6,001 bases of DNA from Cyclobacteriaceae bacterium (GCA_025363495.1 JANYDR010000593.1:1-6001); one strand, 5' to 3'. Shown: positions 1 to 5,541, counted from the stretch's first letter. Translations and numbers: made by a program. The notes: generated from the sequence alone by a model not told the origin.

Positions 1-435
1 ATTATTAATAAGATTTGCAGAATTTACAAGAGAGATCCAGTAGACCGCGATGATCTTTTCCAGGAAATATTGTACAATGCCTGGCGCTCTTATCCTTCTT
101 TCCAGGGTCGCTCCAAATTTTCTACATGGCTGTATCGCGTGGCATTGAATACGGCCCTTCATCAGAACAGACGTGATAAGTTTTTTGGTAAGCTCACAGA
201 TCTTGCCATTATAGAACATCATGCCGATGAACCGGAGAATGATAAAATTGACCTGCTTTGGTCGGTAATCGAAAGACTCGATGAATTTGAAAAATCCCTT
301 GTAGTTCTTTATCTGGATGAGTTGAGTTATAAAGAAATTTCGGAGATCACGGGTCTCACGGAGACAAATGTCGGTGTCAAATTGAATCGTATAAAAATAA
401 AAATGAAAAAACTATTGGATCAATATGGAGCTTGA
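1..435 (+). CDS. ECF-type RNA polymerase sigma-70 factor, 5'-truncated by the window edge
   Basis: This is an extracytoplasmic-function sigma factor, which directs core RNA polymerase to a set of promoters. The frame is open from base 1, so the start lies outside the window; 144 residues are visible and roughly the first 30-45 are missing. Visible residues 17-50 match sigma region 2 (DDLFQEI, then SKFSTWLYRVALN, the usual -10 recognition and melting segment). A variable linker follows at about 60-83. Residues about 86-139 match region 4, with the helix-turn-helix segment YKEISEITGLTETNVGVKLNR that reads the -35 element. The TGA stop lies inside the next gene, an 11-nt overlap that implies translational coupling. 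A TTG codon at 70 could pose as a start but would cut region 2 in half. The family call is firm; the regulon cannot be inferred. Confidence 0.95.
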   Translation: MINKICRIYKRDPVDRDDLFQEILYNAWRSYPSFQGRSKFSTWLYRVALNTALHQNRRDKFFGKLTDLAIIEHHADEPENDKIDLLWSVIERLDEFEKSLVVLYLDELSYKEISEITGLTETNVGVKLNRIKIKMKKLLDQYGA

Positions 436-994
436 TGACTTTAGAAAATTTTGGAATCAATCAGAAATGAGGGACGCATCACTTCTGAAAGAACGGGAAC
501 TTCTAAGTAAACTGGATTCCTATGAAAAATCGGGAAGGAGCATCCGCAAAGCCTTTTTATGGGAGATGCTTACCATAGCAGTTATTTATCTGGGCTTTAT
601 TTTCGTAGTTATTTTTTTAAGGGAAGGTGTAGAATCCTATATGTATAAACTTGTTGTAGTTACCTTGCTGGGAGGACTTCCGGTCTGTTATCGATTATAT
701 AAATCGCAGCGATGGATAAACAACCTTGATTACTCTCAGGACATCAAGTCCAATCTGGAGGCGTTCCTTGTTTACTATAAAACGACTTTACGTCTGTATC
801 AGTGGTGTTCATATGGTACAATCGGACTATTATTAATTTTGTTTTTTACCGATCAGGCCTTTCTGGAGCTCGATGCCGCTTTAAAGGCAGCCATCGTCAT
901 ATATATGATCTTATTTATGCTATTGACGGGGCCATACATTAAGAAAGTATATGGAAATAGAGTTGGGTCTATTGAGGCGTTTTTGAAGGGATAA
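425..994 (+). CDS. Four-helix membrane protein coupled to the ECF sigma factor; possible sigma regulator
   Basis: I do not recognise a named family for this 189-residue protein. The N-terminal ~42 residues are charged and soluble (MELDDFRKFWNQ at the start, then a Glu/Lys-rich helix). Four hydrophobic segments follow at about 43-65, 74-92, 125-142 and 151-170, with a basic, polar stretch at about 90-122 between the second and third. The ATG overlaps the sigma gene by 11 nt, so the two are almost certainly co-transcribed and translationally coupled. A membrane protein directly after an ECF sigma gene is often an anti-sigma factor with a cytoplasmic N-terminal sigma-binding part. Here no zinc-binding (HxxxCxxC) anti-sigma motif is visible, so that role is inferred from position only. 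It could instead be a membrane protein that merely depends on the sigma factor. Confidence 0.85.
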   Translation: MELDDFRKFWNQSEMRDASLLKERELLSKLDSYEKSGRSIRKAFLWEMLTIAVIYLGFIFVVIFLREGVESYMYKLVVVTLLGGLPVCYRLYKSQRWINNLDYSQDIKSNLEAFLVYYKTTLRLYQWCSYGTIGLLLILFFTDQAFLELDAALKAAIVIYMILFMLLTGPYIKKVYGNRVGSIEAFLKG

Positions 995-1006
995 CGGTTT
1001 AAAAAT

Positions 1007-1035
1007 GACAATACCAGTGGTCCATTGTCTTTGTT
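1007..1035 (+). terminator. Candidate terminator of the sigma/membrane-protein operon
   Basis: A hairpin begins 13 nt after the membrane-protein stop. GACAAT (1007-1012) pairs with ATTGTC (1024-1029), and ACC (1013-1015) pairs with GGT (1019-1021) across an AGT loop, leaving a two-base bulge at 1022-1023. The stem is preceded by an A-rich run and followed by TTTGTTCT. Position fits a terminator, but the stem is short, AT-rich and bulged, so confidence is moderate. Confidence 0.4.
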
Positions 1036-1048
1036 CTACCCAATACAA

Positions 1049-1184
1049 TTAACCGCAAAGCGCGGGAAGGAATACACGCAAAGGCCGCCGAGTTAATGCC
1101 AAAGGCAATCTTTGCGCCCTCAGTTTCCGAGCTAGGTCTCCAAGTTAACGCCTTCGGCATTCTCCGCGACCTCCGCGCGGTTAA
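1049..1184. repeat. Palindromic intergenic repeat with 8-bp terminal inverted repeats
   Basis: The ends are perfect inverted copies: TTAACCGC at 1049-1056 and GCGGTTAA at 1177-1184. Just inside, GCGG-rich sequence continues both arms imperfectly. The interior holds further related pieces: GTTAATGCC (1092-1100) resembles GTTAACGCC (1144-1152), each leading into a small GCC...GGC hairpin. Wording such as 'accgcaaag' and 'tttgcgcc' resembles dispersed palindromic repeats that I recall from Bacteroidota intergenic regions; that is memory, not a search. The segment is markedly more GC-rich than the flanking genes and contains no open frame of note. It is probably a REP-like or non-autonomous element. 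Confidence 0.55.
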
Positions 1185-1315
1185 GTGCCGCCGGACGGGT
1201 CATGACTGCATCGTGTTATGTTAGATAGAATTCCAAGACCCTGTTGGTAAAACGATGTTTCTAACTTGATGTCTATCGAGTTTGATTCACCAGAAATTCC
1301 AATTGCACTGATATA

Positions 1316-1361
1316 TTTTTGTTTCGTTCTTTTTGTCTTAGACACGAAAAGAACCAAAAAA
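1316..1361. repeat. Imperfect AT-rich inverted repeat
   Basis: GTTCTTTTTGT (1326-1336) pairs with ACGAAAAGAAC (1344-1354), with one G-T wobble and a short loop. Outside a single C-C mismatch the pairing resumes between the T-rich 1316-1324 and A-rich 1356-1361 flanks. T runs lie on both strands, so it could form a terminator-like structure in either direction. It may also be part of the larger bracketed element. Confidence 0.45.
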
Positions 1362-1375
1362 GTCAAGGCGGAAAA

Positions 1376-1403
1376 AAGCCTGCCTGGTCCGGTAGGCAGG
1401 CTT
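1376..1403 (-). terminator. Strong hairpin with T tract on the minus strand
   Basis: AAGCCTGCCT (1376-1385) and AGGCAGGCTT (1394-1403) are perfect 10-bp complements around an 8-base loop. Read on the - strand, the stem runs directly into six T residues, the classic intrinsic terminator layout. It lies about 345 bp beyond the stop of the protease gene, so it could end read-through from that operon. Equally, it may be an internal part of the bracketed repeat segment. The structure is certain; the terminator role is inferred. Confidence 0.5.
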
Positions 1404-1583
1404 CCCCCCGCAGTGCCATCACACCACCCCGCTTTTCCGCCAGGCCATCGCTCCTCGTAAACCCTTGAGATTTTTCAATGGCTATGAGCGCGGTAGATTT
1501 CTGTTTTTCGAAGATGGTTCCAACCGTTACCTGAAATTCAAATTGAAAGAAAATCCCTCAGCTCAATCGAAGGACAACTTTCA

Positions 1584-1666
1584 GTCATCGCATAAGACGC
1601 CTTGGTATTTTGCCGGGCGGTGCGGCGAGCAAGAGGGTGGCTAAGACCCAGCGTCGTTGCGATGAC
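1584..1666. repeat. Inverted repeat enclosing a GC-rich structured core
   Basis: GTCATCGCA (1584-1592) and TGCGATGAC (1658-1666) are perfect 9-bp complements. After a one-base gap and a mismatch the pairing continues with GACGC (1596-1600) against GCGTC (1651-1655). The enclosed ~50 bases are GC-rich and could fold further. Together this makes a roughly 80-nt stem-loop. No known RNA family is recognised; it could be an element end or a small structured RNA. Confidence 0.45.
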
Positions 1667-1683
1667 TCGGCCACGCGGCCGAG
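1666..1683. repeat. Perfect 7-bp GC-rich hairpin
   Basis: CTCGGCC (1666-1672) pairs perfectly with GGCCGAG (1677-1683) around the loop ACGC. It abuts the larger inverted repeat at 1584-1666. No T tract follows on either strand, so it is not a canonical terminator for the protease gene 66 bp away. Confidence 0.5.
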
Positions 1684-1748
1684 GAGCAAATAGTGGATTT
1701 TACTCTGATTTTAAGCATGCAATAATTTTGTTAGATAGAATTAATCAA

Positions 1749-2828
1749 TCATTTACTCTTCAGGGAATAAATTGAATAATTACACCCAAACTTCTGTACA
1801 AAATAATCATCCATCTCATTGGCCTTCTTGAAAAGCCCTGTGATGTTGGCATTGATCTCGCCTTGCCTTGAAGAAAATATATCGGTGATGTAAACACGAT
1901 AGGAGATGAACAACTCTTTTCCCTGCACTCCCAATTGATAGGGAGATACGTCAGCGGATAGCAGCTCTTCTAGCAATGGGCCCATGTTCTGCATGGGTAA
2001 TTGATTAAGTGGAGATGTGGCATATAGATAGCTGTTATTAAAAACAAATAACCTTACCAGTGCGGAGTCGACATGGAATTCCCAAAACTCCTGCCCCTGA
2101 CGTGCAAGCACCGGATTGATACCTAATCCAGCGATTGCCCGTTCACAAAATATTGAAAGATCGGAAAGGAGGGGCTCGTCGAAATACTTGACATCTATAT
2201 TTTGCCCGCAACTCAGGCAGAATTCTATTTTCTCGGATATCAGCGTAGCACATGAGTCGCATACCAGATTGAACGAGCTTCCGACAACATTATTCAACGC
2301 ATTGAACTCTTCAGTCAGTGTGGCAACTGGTACTGCGAAACCCATGTTATCAGCATTATTGAATTTACTTGAGGTAATGCCGATCACTTTGCCATTAGCA
2401 TTGATCATCGGCCCACCGCTGTTGCCAGGATTCACCGCCGCGTCTGTCTGTATAAATTTACGGCCATCCACCAACTGGCTCGGCGCGCTTACAACGCCCT
2501 CTGTAACGGTAAAGGGCATACCGAATGGATAGCCCGCTACAAATACCTTATCTCCCTGTTTGAGGGTTGAGTCATCATGGAGTTCGAGCTGAGGAAGATC
2601 AAATTCTCCATCAACTCGCAAGAACGCAACGTCTTCCTGGGGATTGACGACCAGAACAGTAGCCAGATGACGTTTACCGTTCTTATCTTGTAAAGAGACT
2701 TTTTTATACTGACCTACAACATGGTAATTGGTCACAAAAATATTCTTGTCTTTAAGATAAAAGCCGGTGCCCGATCCGCTTGCGGTCATTACTTTAAATA
2801 TGGATTGCTCGAATGAGTTCTGAGGCAT
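1749..2828 (-). CDS. Cytoplasmic trypsin/HtrA-like serine protease with zinc ribbon and C-terminal YbjN-like domain
   Basis: This 359-residue protein is an S1C (HtrA-type) serine protease. Residues about 10-175 form the protease domain with a full triad: His36 in TNYHVVG, Asp66 in EDVAFLRV and Ser137 in GNSGGP; the GYPFG loop also fits the family. Residues 190-207 hold two CxxC pairs (C190/C193 and C204/C207), a zinc ribbon. Residues about 215-350 form a C-terminal domain that I read as YbjN / type III chaperone-like, because it aligns by eye with the N-terminal domain of the upstream partner, ending in an ANEMDDYFVQKF-type signature. Unlike DegP/DegQ it has no signal peptide, no membrane anchor and no PDZ domain, so it probably acts in the cytoplasm. 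It is the second gene of a two-gene - strand unit, 14 nt after its partner and probably co-transcribed. Protease identity is firm; substrates and trigger are unknown. Confidence 0.93.
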   Translation of the reverse strand: MPQNSFEQSIFKVMTASGSGTGFYLKDKNIFVTNYHVVGQYKKVSLQDKNGKRHLATVLVVNPQEDVAFLRVDGEFDLPQLELHDDSTLKQGDKVFVAGYPFGMPFTVTEGVVSAPSQLVDGRKFIQTDAAVNPGNSGGPMINANGKVIGITSSKFNNADNMGFAVPVATLTEEFNALNNVVGSSFNLVCDSCATLISEKIEFCLSCGQNIDVKYFDEPLLSDLSIFCERAIAGLGINPVLARQGQEFWEFHVDSALVRLFVFNNSYLYATSPLNQLPMQNMGPLLEELLSADVSPYQLGVQGKELFISYRVYITDIFSSRQGEINANITGLFKKANEMDDYFVQKFGCNYSIYSLKSK

Positions 2829-2842
2829 AAATTAGAAAATGA

Positions 2843-3961
2843 TTAGTTAGGAAAAGGTGTAGCCTCAATGGCTTGAAGTCCGCCTAACAAGATTCCGGAT
2901 GCGTCCGCCCAGGATTTTCCGGATGCATTGGTAAGTGCGCCTATAAGAATAATGTTCACCGTGTTCTCCATGTTGTTTCTATAGAAAAGATCATAAATAC
3001 AGTAAAGGGATTCAATGCACGAACCAATATAATTTTTACCACTATGGTATTCATATGTCTTGGTAGTTGCATCTTTGATCATTGTCTTGACTTTGGCTCC
3101 ACTAATAGTTGACTTGGTTGGTACAAAAGTATCGACCTGGTAGAGGCTTTTTGCTAGACCTTCTTTGCCAGTTGCCTGGATTTGTAGTAAAAATTTACGA
3201 CCCACCTGAACCCGTTCAGTGACATTGATCTGACCATTGGCCATCTCTGCTGCAACCTTTTCCATTTCTGTTTTGAGATAACCTTGCGTTTGAATGCAAA
3301 GGTCAATTCTTTTCAAGGCAAGCATGAGGAAATCGAGTGAGCTTCCAAACCAGCGTTGAGAATCAAAGTAGATCTGATAGTCAAACGTCTCCCTGATGAT
3401 CTCATTGACATTATCCCATGCTTTTGTTGCTATTTCCGACGAAGGATAAACAACTTTGGGCGCTACAATGTTTTTTGCTTTGAACTTCTCGCGGAGTTCA
3501 TCGTCATAGCGATCGGCACTGGAGCAAATTTCCTTCAGTACGTAATAAATTTTATATGGTTCGCAGGTATCAAGCGTAGTGGAGTAGTGAAATGCCAGTT
3601 GGTTGGATGAAAGTCTTATTTGAGCAAGATTTAATGGATAGAAATTCAACTCAGCAATTTTTCGAAGTAGGGGGATACGCATTGATTCAGTTATATCTAC
3701 CAAAGGACAAGTCACATTTAGTTTGTCATCTTTTATTTGTATGTCCACAACTACAGAGCCATGCGGTACCGTAAATTGGGTTTGAGTAGAATTTCCGTAT
3801 TTACTTCTGAGAGATGGATTAATGTAATCCAGCATGCTATAGACAGAATCCAGGTAACGCCTTTCATCCCAGGCTTTTGTCACATTGGGCCAAAGAGATC
3901 CATTTAGATTGCCTTGAAGGTTGCCCCAGAGGTTTACATAGAATTTTGGGGTGGTGGTCAT
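2843..3961 (-). CDS. YbjN-like domain protein, partner of the trypsin-like protease
   Basis: This 372-residue soluble protein has no signal peptide or clear transmembrane helix. Residues about 30-162 form a YbjN / type III secretion chaperone-like domain: a first helix (WDERRYLDSVYSML), a strand region (HGSVVVDIQIKDDKLNVTCP), a central helix (IPLLRKIAELNFYPLNLAQI), a strand (LAFHYST) and a final helix ending ADRYDDELREKF. The C-terminal domain of the adjacent protease shows the same order and the same closing A(D/N)xxDDxxxxKF pattern. Residues about 175-372 match nothing I recognise; they are mixed helix/strand with a Gly/Ala-rich, mildly hydrophobic end (ILIGALTNASGKSW onwards). YbjN-like domains are generally protein-binding adaptors, so a chaperone or regulator of the protease or its substrates is a reasonable inference. 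The gene comes first in the operon, so it is made with the protease. The gene call is firm; function is unknown. Confidence 0.85.
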   Translation of the reverse strand: MTTTPKFYVNLWGNLQGNLNGSLWPNVTKAWDERRYLDSVYSMLDYINPSLRSKYGNSTQTQFTVPHGSVVVDIQIKDDKLNVTCPLVDITESMRIPLLRKIAELNFYPLNLAQIRLSSNQLAFHYSTTLDTCEPYKIYYVLKEICSSADRYDDELREKFKAKNIVAPKVVYPSSEIATKAWDNVNEIIRETFDYQIYFDSQRWFGSSLDFLMLALKRIDLCIQTQGYLKTEMEKVAAEMANGQINVTERVQVGRKFLLQIQATGKEGLAKSLYQVDTFVPTKSTISGAKVKTMIKDATTKTYEYHSGKNYIGSCIESLYCIYDLFYRNNMENTVNIILIGALTNASGKSWADASGILLGGLQAIEATPFPN

Positions 3962-3988
3962 GAAATACTTTTTATCAATTATGAGATA

Positions 3989-4019
3989 CTAACGTAAAGA
4001 AGTTTTATGAGACTAGAAA
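3989..4019 (-). promoter_or_regulatory. Tentative Bacteroidota-type promoter for the protease operon
   Basis: On the - strand, TTTC (4019-4016) lies 19 nt upstream of TACGTTAG (3996-3989). The Bacteroidota consensus is TTTG, a spacer of about 19-21 nt, then TAnnTTTG, so each box has one mismatch. The implied transcript start would be about 20 nt before the ATG at 3961. Matches this loose are common in AT-rich DNA, so this is only a candidate. Confidence 0.22.
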
Positions 4020-4056
4020 CACGTGAGTGAAATGTATTTGGAAGAATGACTTTGAA

Positions 4057-4280
4057 TTATAAATCTGGTAACGACCTATTTCGCATTTTAAGCTCTCAAT
4101 TATCAAAAATATTCCAGAGTCTCCTGGGCGCAGATTGTCAAATCGTCCATTTCTTATCAGGGTTACCCCTTGGTTTCCTAAGGTTTAGACTTACTACCTC
4201 CGTAGCTAAAATAATTTCGGCATCATTTAAATTCAATGAAAGTTTACTTTTTGACCCATTTTAGGCCTTTTTTTGGTCAT
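4057..4280 (-). pseudogene. Possible decayed small gene in the divergent intergenic region
   Basis: Between the two divergent genes a - strand frame reads as protein-like sequence, for example NDAEIILATEVVSLN, then QSAPRRLWNIFDN, then ELKMRNRSLPDL. It is broken by two in-frame TGA codons (4138-4140 and 4096-4098) and ends at a TAA at 4057-4059. An ATG at 4280-4278 opens a different frame (MTKKRPKMGQKVNF) that would need one frameshift near 4235-4250 to join it. No family is recognised. TGA is used as a normal stop by the sigma and protease genes in this window, so recoding is unlikely. An uninterrupted 72-codon frame on the + strand (4046-4264) overlaps it and is rich in Leu, Ser and Phe, as antisense frames often are. 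The whole 431-bp gap may simply be non-coding. Confidence 0.25.
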
Positions 4281-4283
4281 AAA

Positions 4284-4318
4284 CTCTGATTTTTTGCAAA
4301 TCAGTCCTGCTCTGATTT
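4284..4318 (+). promoter_or_regulatory. Alternating hairpin arms upstream of the PD40 gene
   Basis: CTCTGATTT occurs at 4284-4292 and again at 4310-4318, and AAATCAG at 4298-4304 is complementary to either copy. The middle arm could therefore form a 7-bp hairpin with the left copy (5-base loop) or with the right copy (7-base loop), but not both. The structure ends 74 bp before the ATG. Such an arrangement could be an operator with repeated half-sites or a leader switch; no known riboswitch is recognised. Confidence 0.3.
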
Positions 4319-4341
4319 CTGAGGTCTACAACTGCTGCACC

Positions 4342-4355
4342 TTTGATCTATCAAA
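4342..4355 (+). promoter_or_regulatory. Perfect dyad, operator-like, upstream of the PD40 gene
   Basis: TTTGAT (4342-4347) and ATCAAA (4350-4355) are perfect inverted half-sites separated by CT, ending 37 bp before the ATG. The size and symmetry suit a dimeric repressor or activator site, and the position fits promoter or leader control. Short AT-rich dyads also arise by chance, and no promoter with good boxes could be placed beside it. Confidence 0.25.
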
Positions 4356-4392
4356 CAGCAAAAAAAACACTAACCCATTAACAACACATAAA

Positions 4393-5430
4393 ATGAAAAA
4401 TAATACCACATTCAAAGCACACGGAATCAACACAATGTTGATATCCCTCTTAATTCTAGCTTCAGGACTTTCAACCAGTTTTGGTCAGGCTGATCCTGGA
4501 AAGAGTCATGACCTTGTTGCGCATCAGGGCGATGGTCCGGAAGACCTTATTCACTTTGCTCCCAATCTCAATTTTAGTGCGCAAGCATTGCCATTGAGTG
4601 ATCTGATCAACTCCGATTTTGTTGAGTTGAAACCCGCACTTGCTCCTGAAGGTTCAAGATTATATTTCAGTCGCTCCAAACACCCACACAATACAAGTGG
4701 AGAAGAAGATCATGAAGACATCTGGTATAGCGATTTTGATGATATAGCAGATACATGGTCAGCAGCAGTGCGCCTCCCGGGTAATCTTAATAATGATGGT
4801 CCTAACTTTGTATGTAGCGTTAGTCCCGGTGGTGATACCATTTTTCTTGGTAACCAATATTTGAAACGTGGAAAAATGCGTGCCGGAGTTTCGTTCAGTG
4901 TGATGAGCAAGGATGGAAAATGGTCTGATCCATCAACAATCAAAATTAAGAACGAGTATAATTTCTCAAACCATGCAAATTATTTTGTTTCACTAAAGAG
5001 TGATGTGATTATCCAGGCTATTGAACGCGATGATACAAATGGTGGACGCGACTTATATGTAAGTTTCTGGAATGGCAAACATGAAGCTTCTGAACCTGTA
5101 AACATGGGCCCTGTTATTAACTCAGTATTGGAAGAATCTTCACCTTATCTGGCGGCGGACCAAAAGACACTATACTTCGCGTCTAAAGGTCATCATGGCT
5201 ACGGTGGTTACGATATCTACAGGACTACACGTTTGGATGAAACCTGGACCAACTGGAGTCAGCCTGAGAATCTTGGACCTGCGGTAAATGACGCGAAGGA
5301 TGATGAGTTTTTTGTGATCTCACATTGCAACAGATACGCTTTCTTCTCAAGACAAATTGATGATACCAATGTGGACCTTTTCAGAATACATATCTCTGAA
5401 CTTTTCACACCCACTGCCCGCTTTCGTTAA
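4393..5430 (+). CDS. Secreted PD40-repeat (WD40-like beta-propeller) protein
   Basis: This 345-residue protein starts with a signal peptide: a polar, basic N terminus, a hydrophobic core at about 14-28 (MLISLLILASGLSTS), and probable cleavage near residues 30-33. There is no lipobox cysteine. The ATG at 4393 is chosen because it places the signal peptide at the N terminus; an in-frame ATG 40 codons upstream would bury it. The rest is built of PD40/TolB-like propeller repeats. Examples are PALAPEGSRLYFSRS (about 81-95), SPGGDTIFLGN (144-154), SPYLAADQKTLYFASKGHHG (250-269) with YGGYDIYRT, and DEFFVISHCNRYAFFSR (304-320). The linker PENLGPAVND is typical of the PD40 units found with OmpA domains in Bacteroidota. 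Here the protein stops right after the repeats, with no OmpA peptidoglycan-binding domain. It probably acts in the periplasm or at the surface as a binding scaffold; the ligand is unknown. Confidence 0.88.
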   Translation: MKNNTTFKAHGINTMLISLLILASGLSTSFGQADPGKSHDLVAHQGDGPEDLIHFAPNLNFSAQALPLSDLINSDFVELKPALAPEGSRLYFSRSKHPHNTSGEEDHEDIWYSDFDDIADTWSAAVRLPGNLNNDGPNFVCSVSPGGDTIFLGNQYLKRGKMRAGVSFSVMSKDGKWSDPSTIKIKNEYNFSNHANYFVSLKSDVIIQAIERDDTNGGRDLYVSFWNGKHEASEPVNMGPVINSVLEESSPYLAADQKTLYFASKGHHGYGGYDIYRTTRLDETWTNWSQPENLGPAVNDAKDDEFFVISHCNRYAFFSRQIDDTNVDLFRIHISELFTPTARFR

Positions 5431-5436
5431 TCAAAA

Positions 5437-5483
5437 AAAATCTCAATGGCAACCGGGATAAACCTGGCTGCCATTGAGATTTT
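5437..5483 (+). terminator. Strong intrinsic terminator after the PD40 gene, possibly bidirectional
   Basis: A perfect 15-bp stem is formed by 5437-5451 (AAAATCTCAATGGCA) and 5469-5483 (TGCCATTGAGATTTT). Inside, after one mismatch, five more pairs form between 5453-5457 and 5463-5467 around an ATAAA loop. The + strand stem ends in a T run. On the - strand the hairpin is followed by about eight T residues, so it could also stop transcription arriving from the right. It starts 6 nt after the stop codon at 5430. Confidence 0.9.
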
Positions 5484-5541
5484 AAAAATTGATCCTCAAA
5501 CTATCATTAATTGTTGACTTTACTTTATCACGAATCCATCA

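Larger units (their letters stand above)
1219..1742. repeat. Segment bracketed by a 14-bp direct repeat; otherwise gene-free intergenic DNA
   Basis: The 14-mer TGTTAGATAGAATT occurs exactly at 1219-1232 and again at 1729-1742, ending 6 bp before the stop of the protease gene. Repeat unit to repeat unit is 510 bp. The enclosed DNA differs from its surroundings: it has GC-rich blocks, several hairpins (listed separately) and no convincing gene. A frame on the + strand is open from 1396 to the TAA at 1642-1644 (83 codons) but has no ATG. Two other short frames here (1266-1460 on + and 1181-1366 on -) read straight through hairpins and look non-coding. The direct repeats could be duplication scars of an inserted element or remnants of tandem intergenic repeats. 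No transposase is present. Confidence 0.45.

Noticed and set aside
1181..1460. Short frames on both strands (1181-1366 on -, 1266-1460 on +)
   Set aside because: They read through inverted repeats and a perfect hairpin. Their ends are low-complexity Pro/His or repeat-derived, which points to structured non-coding DNA.
1396..1644. 83-codon open stretch on the + strand
   Set aside because: It has no ATG, begins just after a stop inside a hairpin and ends in the GC-rich structured core. The translation looks partly protein-like, but no start or family could be supported.
1049..1742. CRISPR array
   Set aside because: The repeats here are inverted or two-copy, with no regular spacing of 20-50 bp repeats and spacers.
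2116..2532. 138-codon open frame on the + strand
   Set aside because: It lies wholly antisense to the protease domain, whose catalytic motifs prove that the - strand is coding.
3356..3774. Two + strand open frames (3356-3610 and 3592-3774)
   Set aside because: Both are antisense to the YbjN-like partner gene, which is a continuous 372-codon frame with recognisable domain structure.
4046..4264. 72-codon frame on the + strand in the divergent gap
   Set aside because: The translation is rich in Leu, Ser and Phe with no recognisable motif, and it overlaps a more protein-like, though broken, frame on the opposite strand.
4057..4280. Recoding of TGA as an amino acid in the interrupted frame
   Set aside because: The sigma factor and protease genes in this window both end at TGA, so the standard code applies; decay is the simpler reading.
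4710..4943. 77-codon frame on the - strand
   Set aside because: It is antisense to the PD40 repeats, whose motifs are clear on the + strand.
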